DNA of 64,000 nucleotides, taken from positions 4,409,262-4,473,261 of the forward strand of contig CM034145.1 in the NCBI GenBank assembly GCA_019914995.1, read 5' to 3'. The position numbers and the translations under genes are program-made. Below the pieces are notes generated by a model. The model made no database searches, was not told where the DNA came from, and worked only from the letters and a program-made list of their open reading frames with translations. Positions 38,239-48,723 of this stretch are shown here, piece by piece (the first letter of the stretch is position 1; the number at the start of each line of letters is the position of its first letter). This DNA comes from Acanthochlamys bracteata (taxonomy: Eukaryota > Streptophyta > Magnoliopsida > Pandanales > Velloziaceae).

Positions 38239-39548
38239 TGTCTAAGTCCTAGCTATGAAGTCAGAGAACTCAAACCAGGGACAATAATCCACAATCTCAC
38301 AAATAAATGACAGTATCATGTAGAAGAAACCCTGCATAGGCCTCTAGAAAATCTGGAAGCTTCATAAACTGGAGAACAGAGTTACTCCATATCTTCATAT
38401 ATATGGAAGATTGCCTCCAAAGAGCTCTTGTAAGTGCTTCTGGTTAACCACAGCCGTTCTATACTGTACCCAAAAGTTCTTGTTTGGATCGCTCACCAGA
38501 TATATACATATTGTGTCCATGAACTCGTGCGCCCCTAGAGATACTATAAGATGAGGGCTACCTGTGCAAAACTCGCAACCACCAGCATGAAAGAATTTGC
38601 TAAAAAAATTTTGGGTTTTCCATAATCTCCTTATAGTATGAGCGGAGCAATCTGTGACTCAAACATTTTCATTGCATATCTCAGCGTCCTGGTGGCTAAA
38701 ATCTTGCATTATCGATGTCTCGTTATTGATGTCTTCTTCATTATAAGAACCTCTGCAGCGAAGATGACAGTATCTTGGACAAGAAACCAGGAGCCCTGAT
38801 CTAAAAGACTTGCACCATCCCCAGTCTTTTGCAGCTTTGGAGTAGTGATTTTTGTGACTCTTCTCACAAAAAAATCCAATCGCTGGATGCATTGGTGGAG
38901 TCTAGGACTTCCACAAATACAGAGACATGACAGCAGTGCCCTGGTGACAATCCAAGAGCAGTCAAAGGAACCAAGCCATTATGTAGCTCTGACGAGAAGT
39001 TTTTATGTCAAACATTTGGCAAGTCTCAGTGATGGAGGTGAAACAGAATACTGAATAAGGATTGAACACTGAAGAAAAACTCAGAAATTAGTTCTTTTGC
39101 ATTTTTTAGGTCTTGAGTCAAATGAGTAATAGTGAATCTCTAACCAAAATAATCAAACTCATGCATGATAAACGTAAAGAAGTAACAACAAATGAAATAA
39201 ATATACACTAACCAGTTAATCTTCTAGGGTAAAGAAACATCGCCGGACTTCCGAGATCGCACAATCTCTACGACTTCCGCTTCGAAGAAAACCTGTGTCA
39301 CCAATTCTACTGATCGATTACAATTTATCGGGTTGTTGATGGTTGTAATCTTGTATGAAACATACCAATCTAAGTTATCAGGAGACTGAGAGTAAATAAT
39401 TTGAATGTAATTCGAGAAGTGATTAGGAGAAGCTTGTCTGTAGGAAGATTATAATCCTGCAAACGAATCCACCGCCAGTGTTGAAGTAACAAGACCAAAC
39501 CGAGCGAGCTTTCAAGAGATAAAATGAGGAATTGTCCAGCGGCTGGGA
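38239..39548 (-). pseudogene. Decayed partial duplicate of the four-MATH-domain gene
   Basis: On the minus strand, 39548 to about 39230 resembles part of exon 1 of the neighbouring TRAF-like gene. Bases 39215 to about 38970 resemble the intron before exon 3, including a shared GGTCTTGAGT...ATGAGTAAT stretch. Bases 38960 to 38540 resemble exon 3, and 38510 to 38239 resemble exon 4. Exon 2 and intron 1 are missing: the sequence jumps from the last bases of exon 2 into exon 1. The intron between exons 3 and 4 has shrunk to a few tens of bases. Small indels and stops break every frame. Retained introns mean a DNA-level duplication, not a retrocopy. It stands in tandem, upstream of the functional gene. 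Confidence 0.85.
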
Positions 39549-39669
39549 GAAGAACGACCGCTGCCGCGGGGTACGGAAATTGAGTTGCCGGTGTCGGTGC
39601 CAGAGACGGCGATAGGGATAAGCTGGGCCGTTAGTTGGCCCATTTTGGGTCTTGTTTTCCCTCACATTT

Positions 39670-41570
39670 CGGGGTTTAGGGTTTCTAGTGGAAAAGTTAA
39701 ATTGTAAAAAATTACCAAAAAATTATAAATACTAGCAAGATAAACGTAACAAAAATCTACAGATTAAAAAACAATTGCTAAAAACTGGATTACCTAAATT
39801 ATCCCTTACAAAAAAATTAATTTTACCAAACTCTTAGTAAAATGGAAATTATATTTCCAACATTTTAATATTAGTTAAAAAAGTATGATTATTTATAAAT
39901 CAAAACTTATATAATTACTTTCAAAAAAATAACGTCGGTTATACGTTATGAACACAACAAAAAAGTGAGAATTTTAATTGCCTAAACTCTTTGAACCTGA
40001 GTAGAGAAATTAATTTCAAATTCTTAATAACATTTTCTTTTCATATTTCTAAGAACTCCTAGTGTTTAATCCTGATTTTAATATTTTTTATTAATCAATT
40101 TTGGTTGGTTGGTTGTTGGAAAATAATTGAACGAAATTATTTAATATAAACATGAAAATGAATAAAAACATAGATATATATCACAATTTTTTAACTTTCT
40201 GATAATAAATATATTTTATAAATTTGATTTATTCTTACTTTTGCTCTCTTACGGTGGTGTAATTGATTATTCTTCATAATATATGAGTAATGAAAAAAAA
40301 TTTTATTCAACTATTATTAAATAATTGCCAAATAAAAATTATAAAATTAATTGATTCTCTTACACAATTTTAGGAGAACAAAGACTTTCCAATTTAAAAA
40401 GCAGGATCTCAGAATTGGCAAGAATAAACCACCAAATGTTCTTAATTAAATTGAAATTTCAACCGAAAAAATAATTAAAAAAACTTCAATTTGACTGCAA
40501 CTACTAATTAGAGGGCTTAACCTTAAACCTTTTAGCAAAATTAGAGGTTCATATTATTAAAAACTTCCAATATTACTGCAGAAGTCTTAAACGAATAATT
40601 ATTTTATATTTTTTTGCAAAATTAAACCTCCTATAGTCAAATTCGTAAAAAAATTAATCTGTGTTCTTAATAAACAACAAAGTTTGAAACCCAAAAAATG
40701 TGAAAAGAAAATTTTGAGCTCATATTTCTAAATACTAGAAATTTATATTTGTTAAAACACTCGTGCATGGAATTTCAAAAGTATAAAACTCATAAATTGA
40801 AGTATGGTTGTCCAATACTTCCAACTAAAATCAAATGACAGATTTTGCAAAATAGAACTAATAAATTATAAATGCTTTTGTTAAAATTCTTTTCTTAAAC
40901 AATATTTTCACGTTTAGAATTTGAATAACTTTACTAATGGTCATTTCATTTAAGATATTGGTTCTAAAATTAAAATGTATACTATTCATAGATAAAAATT
41001 ATCTATGCTAAACTAATAAACTTGTATGAAATTAAAACTAAGAAAAGAGCCTATCTTACAACGTGAAGTTATTATATAAATCAGATTTGCAGAAATAAAT
41101 TTGTATAGTTATAACTTGAACAAATTAGATTTAATATAAAAAAAAATTCTTACTTTGCAAATTATGATCATTAACGATCGCCTTCAAATGAAGAAATCTT
41201 TTTTTAATCTGAAAAGAGATATTTCACAAAAAAATATAAATATTACTTAACGATCCATATTTCACTTAGGTAGCATGTGTAAAAGAATTAGTTTCAAAAA
41301 AAAAAATCAACAACGAAATGAAGGCACACATTCTACTATTATTATACCTTTAATTCAATATTCAAACAATTTATGTAATCTAAATTATTAAATAAAAAAA
41401 TTCTGTAAAGTTGAAAATTGAAAAACATAAATGGGTGTTATACATTTCTATGGACTTTGAATCACCATGCTCATGTATGAATTACAAGATTTAAAATAAG
41501 AGGAAAAAACATTATCATTATAATAAAATTATGTACGTATGTAATTACAATAAGACACCATACATAAATG
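39670..41570. other. AT-rich intergenic region
   Basis: No gene, repeat with clear ends, or RNA is recognised. The final few hundred bases could carry the 3' UTR of the BSD-domain gene, which ends at 41861. Confidence 0.5.
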
Positions 41571-41860
41571 TTAACTGCAAGAATGGCACATCACCTGCAT
41601 GAAGAACAATGAGACAGCGCAGATAATTGCGTACAATTGAATTATCCCTACTAATACCTTCATTCTTGCATACGCTTGTGAGCCGTGAGTCATAAAGAAA
41701 AAAAACAGGGGAAACAGCGATGCCCGGTAGAAACTATCACAATAGGATATCACAAAATATTTTCTAAGTGGAACAGGCAAGTGCTGGTAGATTGGTTCAC
41801 TATTCTTACTTATATAGAAGCTGCACAGACAAGTACAAAGCGAGCTACTTGATTTTCATT

Positions 41861-43195
41861 TTAATTTGAAACAATCTCAAAATCAGAATCTTCTACCTCA
41901 TTCCAATCACTTGAATCTTTATCCATGGTGGCTCGAGTTGACTGGCGAGTGTCAGTGGAGTAGTCTTCTCTATTTCTTAGCTGTACCCAATTGTCTGAGG
42001 AATAGGAAGGTATCCGATGTACAGCATTCTTTTTGTGTGCAATTATGCTAGTACCTTCCTCTCTGTCACTAAATAATAAATCATCGTCACTTCTGAAAAG
42101 TGTTCTGCTCATGATAAATGCATCAGTGTCACTAGGAGTCCTTAGATGCTGATCAGTGGTTTCTTGATACTCCGAGTTGGTAACCGCTTGAGCAACCTGG
42201 CTGTAGTCATCATCCGCAGGATTGTTGCCACCTTCACCACTCATCACAGCCATCTCTCTCCCAGAATGACCATCTGAACTATTCAACACCAGCTGGGTTC
42301 CATGCAGGGATTCAACAATCTGCAAAAACAGGTCTTTCTGAAGAATATGCAGATTCCACGCATAGATTCTTATATCATAAAGTATCAGGTAGTATGTGTA
42401 TGTAGTAGGTTTGATAAGTTCCACTAGGAAGGATTCTTGTCTTGTGTAGTAGACCAAAACAGTCGTTTTTTCCATTGCAAGCTTAAAAAGCAGAATTAAA
42501 TAGCTGAAAACATATGCGGTATTTGAAATACTTGGAAGTAAATTTGGTAAATGTAAAAGCATTATTCATTTTTTTTATTTTCATTATATTATCATATAAA
42601 AGTGGAGTAACAACACTAAAACAGTAAATCTTACTTAGAAAGGGAAATTCAAGTAGTCAACCCAGACGCAATTAGATGCGTAAATGTATGGATGAAGCCA
42701 ACCATTTGGTTCTACGGGTCATATACATTTGGAGCCATGCTTCTATTGTTCATTTTTTCATACTGTTAGAATTCACAAAAGAAATATGGAATACTGAAAT
42801 ATAGTTTCTACATAATTTTTCTACTTACATTATCATCCAACAATTTAGACTAAAATTGGAATTTATATTTTATAAAATGACTTGTAAGACTTTAACTCAA
42901 AACTTTTGTTCACTCCAGTAAAATCCCTTGACAGGAGATATAAAACCATGAAAATTTTATAGAATTCATACATTTCATAGACACAGATACTAAAATGACT
43001 TAGAGGACGTTAGCTAATAACATGTCAAACTTAAGGAAAATGCGAGATATCAATCACCCCACACTTAGAATGCTCCAAATTTAATCTCTACTACTAGATA
43101 TGAAGTATTATCAGTCAGGAATCAGTGAAAAAGTTTTATCTCAATTGGATCACGAATCGACCTTCATCGAACCGCTTGGTCAAGAGTTTATGTTT

Positions 43196-43239
<44 letters not shown>

Positions 43240-45036
43240 ATAGGATATAGACACTCCATGTACTATATGCACTCCATCGGTTTCTTCAGCCATATTTGTC
43301 CGGAGAGACCTCCAAATCCAATCGTCACCGTTGGATAAGTAGAACTATGAGTTATGAACATGCTTACCAAATTTCACTTCAATCGGACCACGAATCGATC
43401 TCCATTTCGCAACTTGATTAAGATGACTCAAATAGTAAATATTGACAAAATATATATTTTTAGTTTTTGAGTCATCTTGATCAAGTGCACGAATGAAGGT
43501 CGATTAGTTTTTCGATTGAAGTAAAATTTGGTAAGCATGTTTATAACTCATAGTTCTACTTATCCAACGGTGACGATCGGATTTGGAGGTCTCTCCGGCC
43601 AAATATGGCCGGAAAAACCGATGGAGTGCATATAGCACATGGAGTGCCTATATATTATAAATTTTTTTTTTATCATTTTGATCAAGATGTCAGATAGAAG
43701 TTTGGAAGCCAAATCGTGATCCGATTGAGCTGAAATTTTATCACAGAAATTCTAACGCATAGTTCTTATATCGAACATAGTGATTAAGTTTTACATTCTA
43801 AATGGGGGATGCCTTATGGGTGCCCCTAAGGGTGGGGAGCACACCCCACCCTTAAGGGCACCTATCTCCATCTAGACTTCCTAATTCAATATCCACTGTT
43901 TGATAAAAATATTTTTTTTTCTTTTCTTTTTTATGCCATTTTGATCACGATATTTGATAAAAATTAATTCGTGGCCCTATTGAACTAAAACTTTTGTAAC
44001 CGTATTTATAACTTATAATTTTTCATATTCAAAAATGAAAATTATATTTAAAATTTTATACAATCTTTTTGAAAGAAGGTGCTCTTAAAAAATGGAGTGC
44101 CCCTATCCCTTCCCTATATATATATATATAGTAGGGATAGGGGCACTCCAGCGCACTCCACGGCCGTTTGTGGCCGTAACCTTTAAATTTAATCTCAACC
44201 GTTGGATATGAAGAACTACGAGTTTTTAACATACTGACAAAATTTAATCTCGATCGAACTACGAATAGACCTTCATCCGGTCACTTGATCAAAATGACTA
44301 AAAAAAGAGATATATATATTTTGTTGACTTTTAGTATTTGCGTAATCATTATCAAGTGACCGGATGAAGATCTATTCGTAGTCCGATCGGGATAAAATTT
44401 TGTCAGTATGTTAACGACCCGTAGTTCTTCATATCCAACGATAGAGATCGGATTTGGAGGTCTCTACGGCCACAAACGGCCGTGGAGTGCACTGGAGTGT
44501 GCATAAGGGTTGGAGTGCCCCTATCCCTTCCCATATATATATATATGGTAAGGATAGGGGCTCCAACTCTTATGCAAATTTCAGCGCACTTCACGGCCGT
44601 CTATAGTCGTGAAGACCTTCAAATCTAATCTCTCAATGGATATGAAAAATTATGAGTCGGTAATATGTTGACAAAATTTCATCTCAATCAGATTACGAAT
44701 CAACCTCTATCCGACCACTTGATTTTTTGTCTATAGTCGTGAAGACCTTCAAATCTAATCTCCCAGTGGATATTAAAAATTATGAGTCGGTAACATGTTG
44801 ACAAAATTTCATCTCAATCAAATTATAAATCAACCTCTATCCGGCCACTTGATTTTTTAAGTCATCTTGATCAAGTGGCCAAATGGAGATCAACTCGTAA
44901 TCTGATTGAGATAAAAATTATGTTACTGATTCATAATTTTTCATATCTAATAGTAGAGATTAGATTTGGAGGTCTTTACGACCACAAACGGCCGTGAAAT
45001 GAGCTGAAATTTACATAAGAGCTGGAGCCCATATCC

Positions 45037-45067
<31 letters not shown>

Positions 45068-48000
45068 AGGAAAAAGGGCAATCCCTTCTTTAAAGGCACT
45101 CCGGCGTGCTCCACCGCAAAAAAAAATAGCTGTGGAGATTTCCAAATTCAATCTCTACCGTTGGATATAAAGAATTATGAGTTGGTAGCATGCTGACAAA
45201 ATTTCAGCTCAATCAGAACACTAATCGACATCCATCCGTCCATTGATCAAGATGACACAAAATGAAAATATATATGTTTTCTCAAGTTTTATTATTTAGT
45301 GTCTATTTGATCAAGTAGATAGATGGAGGTTGATTTATGTTTAAATTGTGCTGAAATTTTGTAAACATGCTACAGACTCATAATTCTTTATATCTATCGG
45401 CAGAGATTGAATTTTGAAATCTCCACAGCCATTTTTTTTGGAGGTGGAGCGCGCCGGAGTGCCTTTAAAGAAGGGATTGCTCTTTTCCCTTCTCATATAT
45501 ATAGATGGGGAGAGATAGATAACTTGACTCCTTTTTCCTAAAAAGATAAAAACAATAATGATAAATAACTAAAACTTGAAAACAACGACTGCATCATATT
45601 TCAAGAAGGAGCATGTTTCCTATAGTAAAAAAAACCAAGACATTAACCCTCATCTGGAAATGCATAAAGCCTTGTTGAATAGTTATAATAAATTTGCATG
45701 CATAGGACAGTAATAAGATATTTAAAGAAACTTACTATTAGGTATGTACTTATGAGGCACAGATGACCTATTACTACATGCATCACTAGATGCCTACTCT
45801 TTATCCACTACATATCTACAGGTGTATCTTACAGAAATGGAAATATGGCACTAAAAGTGAGACTTTGCCACTAACTTCGCTGAAATGCTACAACTTTCTT
45901 ATTGTTTACGAAATGAAGCATACAAATCTAATTATATATGGGATGCTATACCGTATTCTGGACACAAATACAATATATATATATATATAAGTAGCTTTTT
46001 CATAGTTACATCTACATAATCATTCAACGTCAGCAAGAAGACACACTAGTTTCCTGAAAACTTGTCTAGACTAGCAAAAACTTAAGCAATAAAGTTGCTT
46101 TTATTGAAACTTGGACCTAAAACTAATTTTAGAGAATCAAGGACCTATAGCTCATTAAAAGGCTTTTATTAAGAAACCTAAAAAGTTAAAAATTCTCTAC
46201 CATAGTGAAGACAATTATGAAAGATAAATCATCCAATAGTCCTTGCCAAACGAGGTAGAAGATAAAAGGGACCTTGGTAAAAATTATTAAAAGGTATCTT
46301 CTTTTAGTGAATTGCAGAAAATATCATTTTATAAAACATATGCTTGCAAGGCTCCAAATAACAGTCAGCTGTTGGTGGAAAAGGTTTTGTTGTTGTTACA
46401 TGAAAGTACTATAGGTAGCTAATGGAATTTAACTGGATTGGCAACAAATGAAGGTCTTTGAAGCTAAAAAGAGCCATCTGAACAAAGATGAGCAATGGTT
46501 CAAACAGGAAGCTCCTAAGAACATGTCATCTTTTAGTTTTCATTTTAGGATAAACTAACGGCCATAATTGGAAGTAGCATGAAATAAAAATATAATCATA
46601 CAAACACACGAGTGATAAAGTGGAAGCAATAAGCCTTGTAGCTTAGTAGAAAAGGAATAGTTGGTTAGAGATGGATCATAAGAATTAGATCAGTAAGAGC
46701 AAAGAGCAAGCATATATGTACTCATTAAAGGAAACATGTATTCTAAAAGATCCATTTTTGATAATTTTATTGATGCCAACTTTCTTCTGCAAGCTTTCAA
46801 AAGGAACAGGTCAAATAGAATCACAATATACTTGCATCAGAGGTACGTAGAATGAAGGCAATTTTTGTTGATAACAACTTTGTGTATACATAAATAAACT
46901 CAGAAACTAAAGCATAGAATTTAGAAATAATATTCATGACGAACATGCAAGCACATAAAAAACAATTATATGGGGCAAAACAAGACCTAATTGAATATTT
47001 TAGGCTATTAGTAAGACAAAATCCCACCTCATGTGTCGACAAAAACTCTGCTTCATACTTATCAAGCTTCGGGTGCAAGAGTACAAAATAAATCTTCCAA
47101 AACATCTCTTCGCTCAAGCGAGTAGGGCAAAGACTCATCTTTAGCATTGACAAACTAGGAACCAGATGTTCCATGGCCTCTACATGTTCTCTTTGAGGAG
47201 TAGTCATCAAGAAACCTGTGCACAATAAATTCAATTAGACTATGAATGTCAAGCACAGCTCTAGGGCAAAGTAGAGCTTCCTGGTCAAAACTAGTATTAC
47301 TTTACAGTTTATAGCGTATTTGACAAAATTAACTTCAAATATGAACAACTATTTTGAAGATCAAATTGATCATCTTGTACACCTTGAAGCACCAATTACC
47401 ACTTAACCTAAATCTAAACAGTGGATCATCCTAGATTATATACTGGTGTTGGAGGGGAAAAAAGCCCCTCGTTCCATTTAGATATGAATCTGGTCAATAT
47501 AAAAAACCATTTGTCAATCAAGGATGATGAAGCTAATCAGCTAAGCTTGTAAAGACTACATTTTGACTAACAATAGTTCAGATTAGAAGAAAAATTATCG
47601 CAAATATAAGCTAAATACCACCGTCTTCTAATCCTCTATCAAAACAAATTTCACTATTTTATCTTTTCTGAAAATAATTCAATACAAATCATCCATGATT
47701 CAGGAAACAATCAACCAAAAATTCAACTATTCAAACGACCAATTACAATAAATTACCACTATCTGGAAGAGCAGACAACTCAAGCCATGACTCAGGGCGT
47801 TCCACAATCTCCTTCGCAAACTCTATCATCTCTTCACCAGGACCAGCACCGCCGCCACGTGGACTCGGTGACCTAGAGCCGGCGGATAGAGTAGACAACG
47901 CGGATTTGAATTTACGACGGTGAATACGGTGGTGATGATGGTGGTGGCTGGGGGAAGGCGGCGGAGAGTCGATGGCAGCGGAGGGAGGAAGAAGAGGGCC

Positions 48001-48078
48001 GAGAAAACAAGCTGCGTCTATGAGAAAACGAGCGAGCTCGGCAAGATCGTTGCGTACCCCGCGGAATCCACGCGCCAT
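41861..48078 (-). CDS. BSD domain-containing protein
   Basis: Three exons, 48078-47757, 47215-47028 and 42319-41861, join in phase to 322 residues. The start is ATG 48078 (MARGFRGVRNDLAELARF). Exon 1 encodes an Arg/Pro/Ser-rich segment with a run of six histidines and an acidic helix (EEMIEFAKEIVERPESWLEL). Exon 2 is the BSD domain, with the hallmark aromatic pair in FWKIYFVLLHPKL. Exon 3 is a low-complexity acidic tail with SDDDLLFSDREE and a C terminus EDSDFEIVSN. BSD domains occur in BTF2-like transcription factors, synapse-associated proteins and DOS2-like proteins. Plant members of this type are uncharacterised. The second intron (42320-47027) is unusually long and holds the fold-back element cluster. 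Confidence 0.88.
43196..43236. repeat. TA microsatellite
   Basis: A TA run of about 40 bases directly abuts element B. Confidence 0.95.
43237..43650. mobile_element. Fold-back element B (long inverted repeat)
   Basis: The two arms of about 195 bases are near-perfect complements. The left arm runs from ACTCCATGTACTATATGCAC through GTTGGATAAGTAGAACTATG. The right arm mirrors it with CATAGTTCTACTTATCCAAC and ends TAGCACATGGAGTGCC. The loop is AT-rich. There is no coding capacity. This is the best preserved hairpin of the cluster. Confidence 0.85.
43841..44122. mobile_element. Fold-back element C, degenerate
   Basis: The left end ACCCCACCCTTAAGGGCACC is followed by a diverged TAATTCAATATCCACTG-type arm. 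The right part has a CCATTTTGATCACGATAT-like word and ends GGAGTGCCCCTATCCCTTCCC. It is related to its neighbours but poorly preserved. Confidence 0.45.
44131..44532. mobile_element. Fold-back element D
   Basis: The ends GTAGGGATAGGGGCACTCCA and TGGAGTGCCCCTATCCCTTC are mutual inverted repeats. The inner arms share CACGGCCGTTTGTGGCCGT with ACGGCCACAAACGGCCGTG, and GGTCACTTGATC with ATCAAGTGACCGG. The loop is AT-rich. TA runs lie on both sides. Confidence 0.8.
44547..45038. mobile_element. Fold-back element E with duplicated left arm
   Basis: The ends GATAGGGGCTCCAACTCTTA and GAGCTGGAGCCCATATCC are inverted. A 130-bp part of the left arm is tandemly repeated (44599-44728 and 44729-44858), both copies starting GTCTATAGTCGTGAAGACC. 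The right arm (about 44860-45022) is single. Confidence 0.75.
45062..45500. mobile_element. Fold-back element F
   Basis: The left end GAGAAGGAAAAAGGGCAATC and right end GATTGCTCTTTTCCCTTCTC are inverted. The arms share CAATCCCTTCTTTAAAGGC with its complement, and the family word ACCGTTGGATATAAAGAATT. The interior ATTTTGTGTC/AGTGTCTATTTGATCAAG marks the loop. Confidence 0.8.
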
Positions 48079-48723
48079 GATCAAGTTTTCGATCGATAGA
48101 AGAATTGAAGAACAGAGTAGAACTTCAACTAGAAGAAAATTCCAAATTAAGTAGTAAAGTAGTTCAAGAGCTTGCGGGAAAAAGTTAGAAAATTTATAAT
48201 AAAATAAACATTGTATGAATAAATAAATAACTAAATATTATTAATAGAAAATGGATTAAAAATAAATTCAGTAAGCTCTAAAACAACTAAACATAAAAAA
48301 AGAACTCTTAATTAAAATTGATTCTTAATTAGCAAACATGAAAAGGTTCCACTTCCAAATAGTTAGAGGATGCAGTCGGCATTAGACTTGTAACGATCAA
48401 ATTTACATTAGTGCTATAATTTGAAGTTAACGAGCAATTTAATTTAGTCACTCTAAGCATTAGTAACTTTATATTGCACTCACATTAAAATGCTTCATTC
48501 AAATTTAAAAAATCAAGGTCAAAATATATACTGTGTTCAGAAATTCAATCAATATTCTCACATACCATTATTCAGTCACCTAAATTCACAAAACAATTCA
48601 ACTCCTCACTGCAACAATGCTTCTTACTTGTACAGCACATAAGCACCCCTCTTCTCTTTTATCTACACAAGAATAATGAATTTGTACATCCTTACTCTAT
48701 AATAACAATTTTCTACTGAAGAA
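48079..48723. other. Spacer upstream of the BSD gene
   Basis: It holds the leader and promoter of the BSD gene on one side and the 3' UTR of the clathrin-adaptor gene on the other. No further gene is seen. Confidence 0.5.

Larger units (their letters stand above)
43047..43840. mobile_element. Fold-back element A, interrupted by element B
   Basis: The left arm (about 43047-43196) and right arm (about 43670-43840) are inverted, diverged copies. For example, TCTCAATTGGATCACGAATC on the left answers the complement of GATCCGATTGAGCTGAA on the right. The arms are separated by a TA run and element B. The simplest reading is insertion of B into the TA-rich loop of A. The outer borders are uncertain. 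Confidence 0.5.

Noticed and set aside
41571-41780. A 69-codon hydrophobic minus-strand frame downstream of the BSD gene
   Set aside because: It lies just past the stop at 41861 with no homology I recognise, and is most likely 3' UTR. An alternative last exon cannot be excluded without transcripts.
43196-45500. CRISPR-like or satellite array interpretation of the repeated blocks in the BSD intron
   Set aside because: The units are inverted-arm hairpins 400-490 bp long with diverged ends in plant nuclear DNA, not short direct repeats with spacers.
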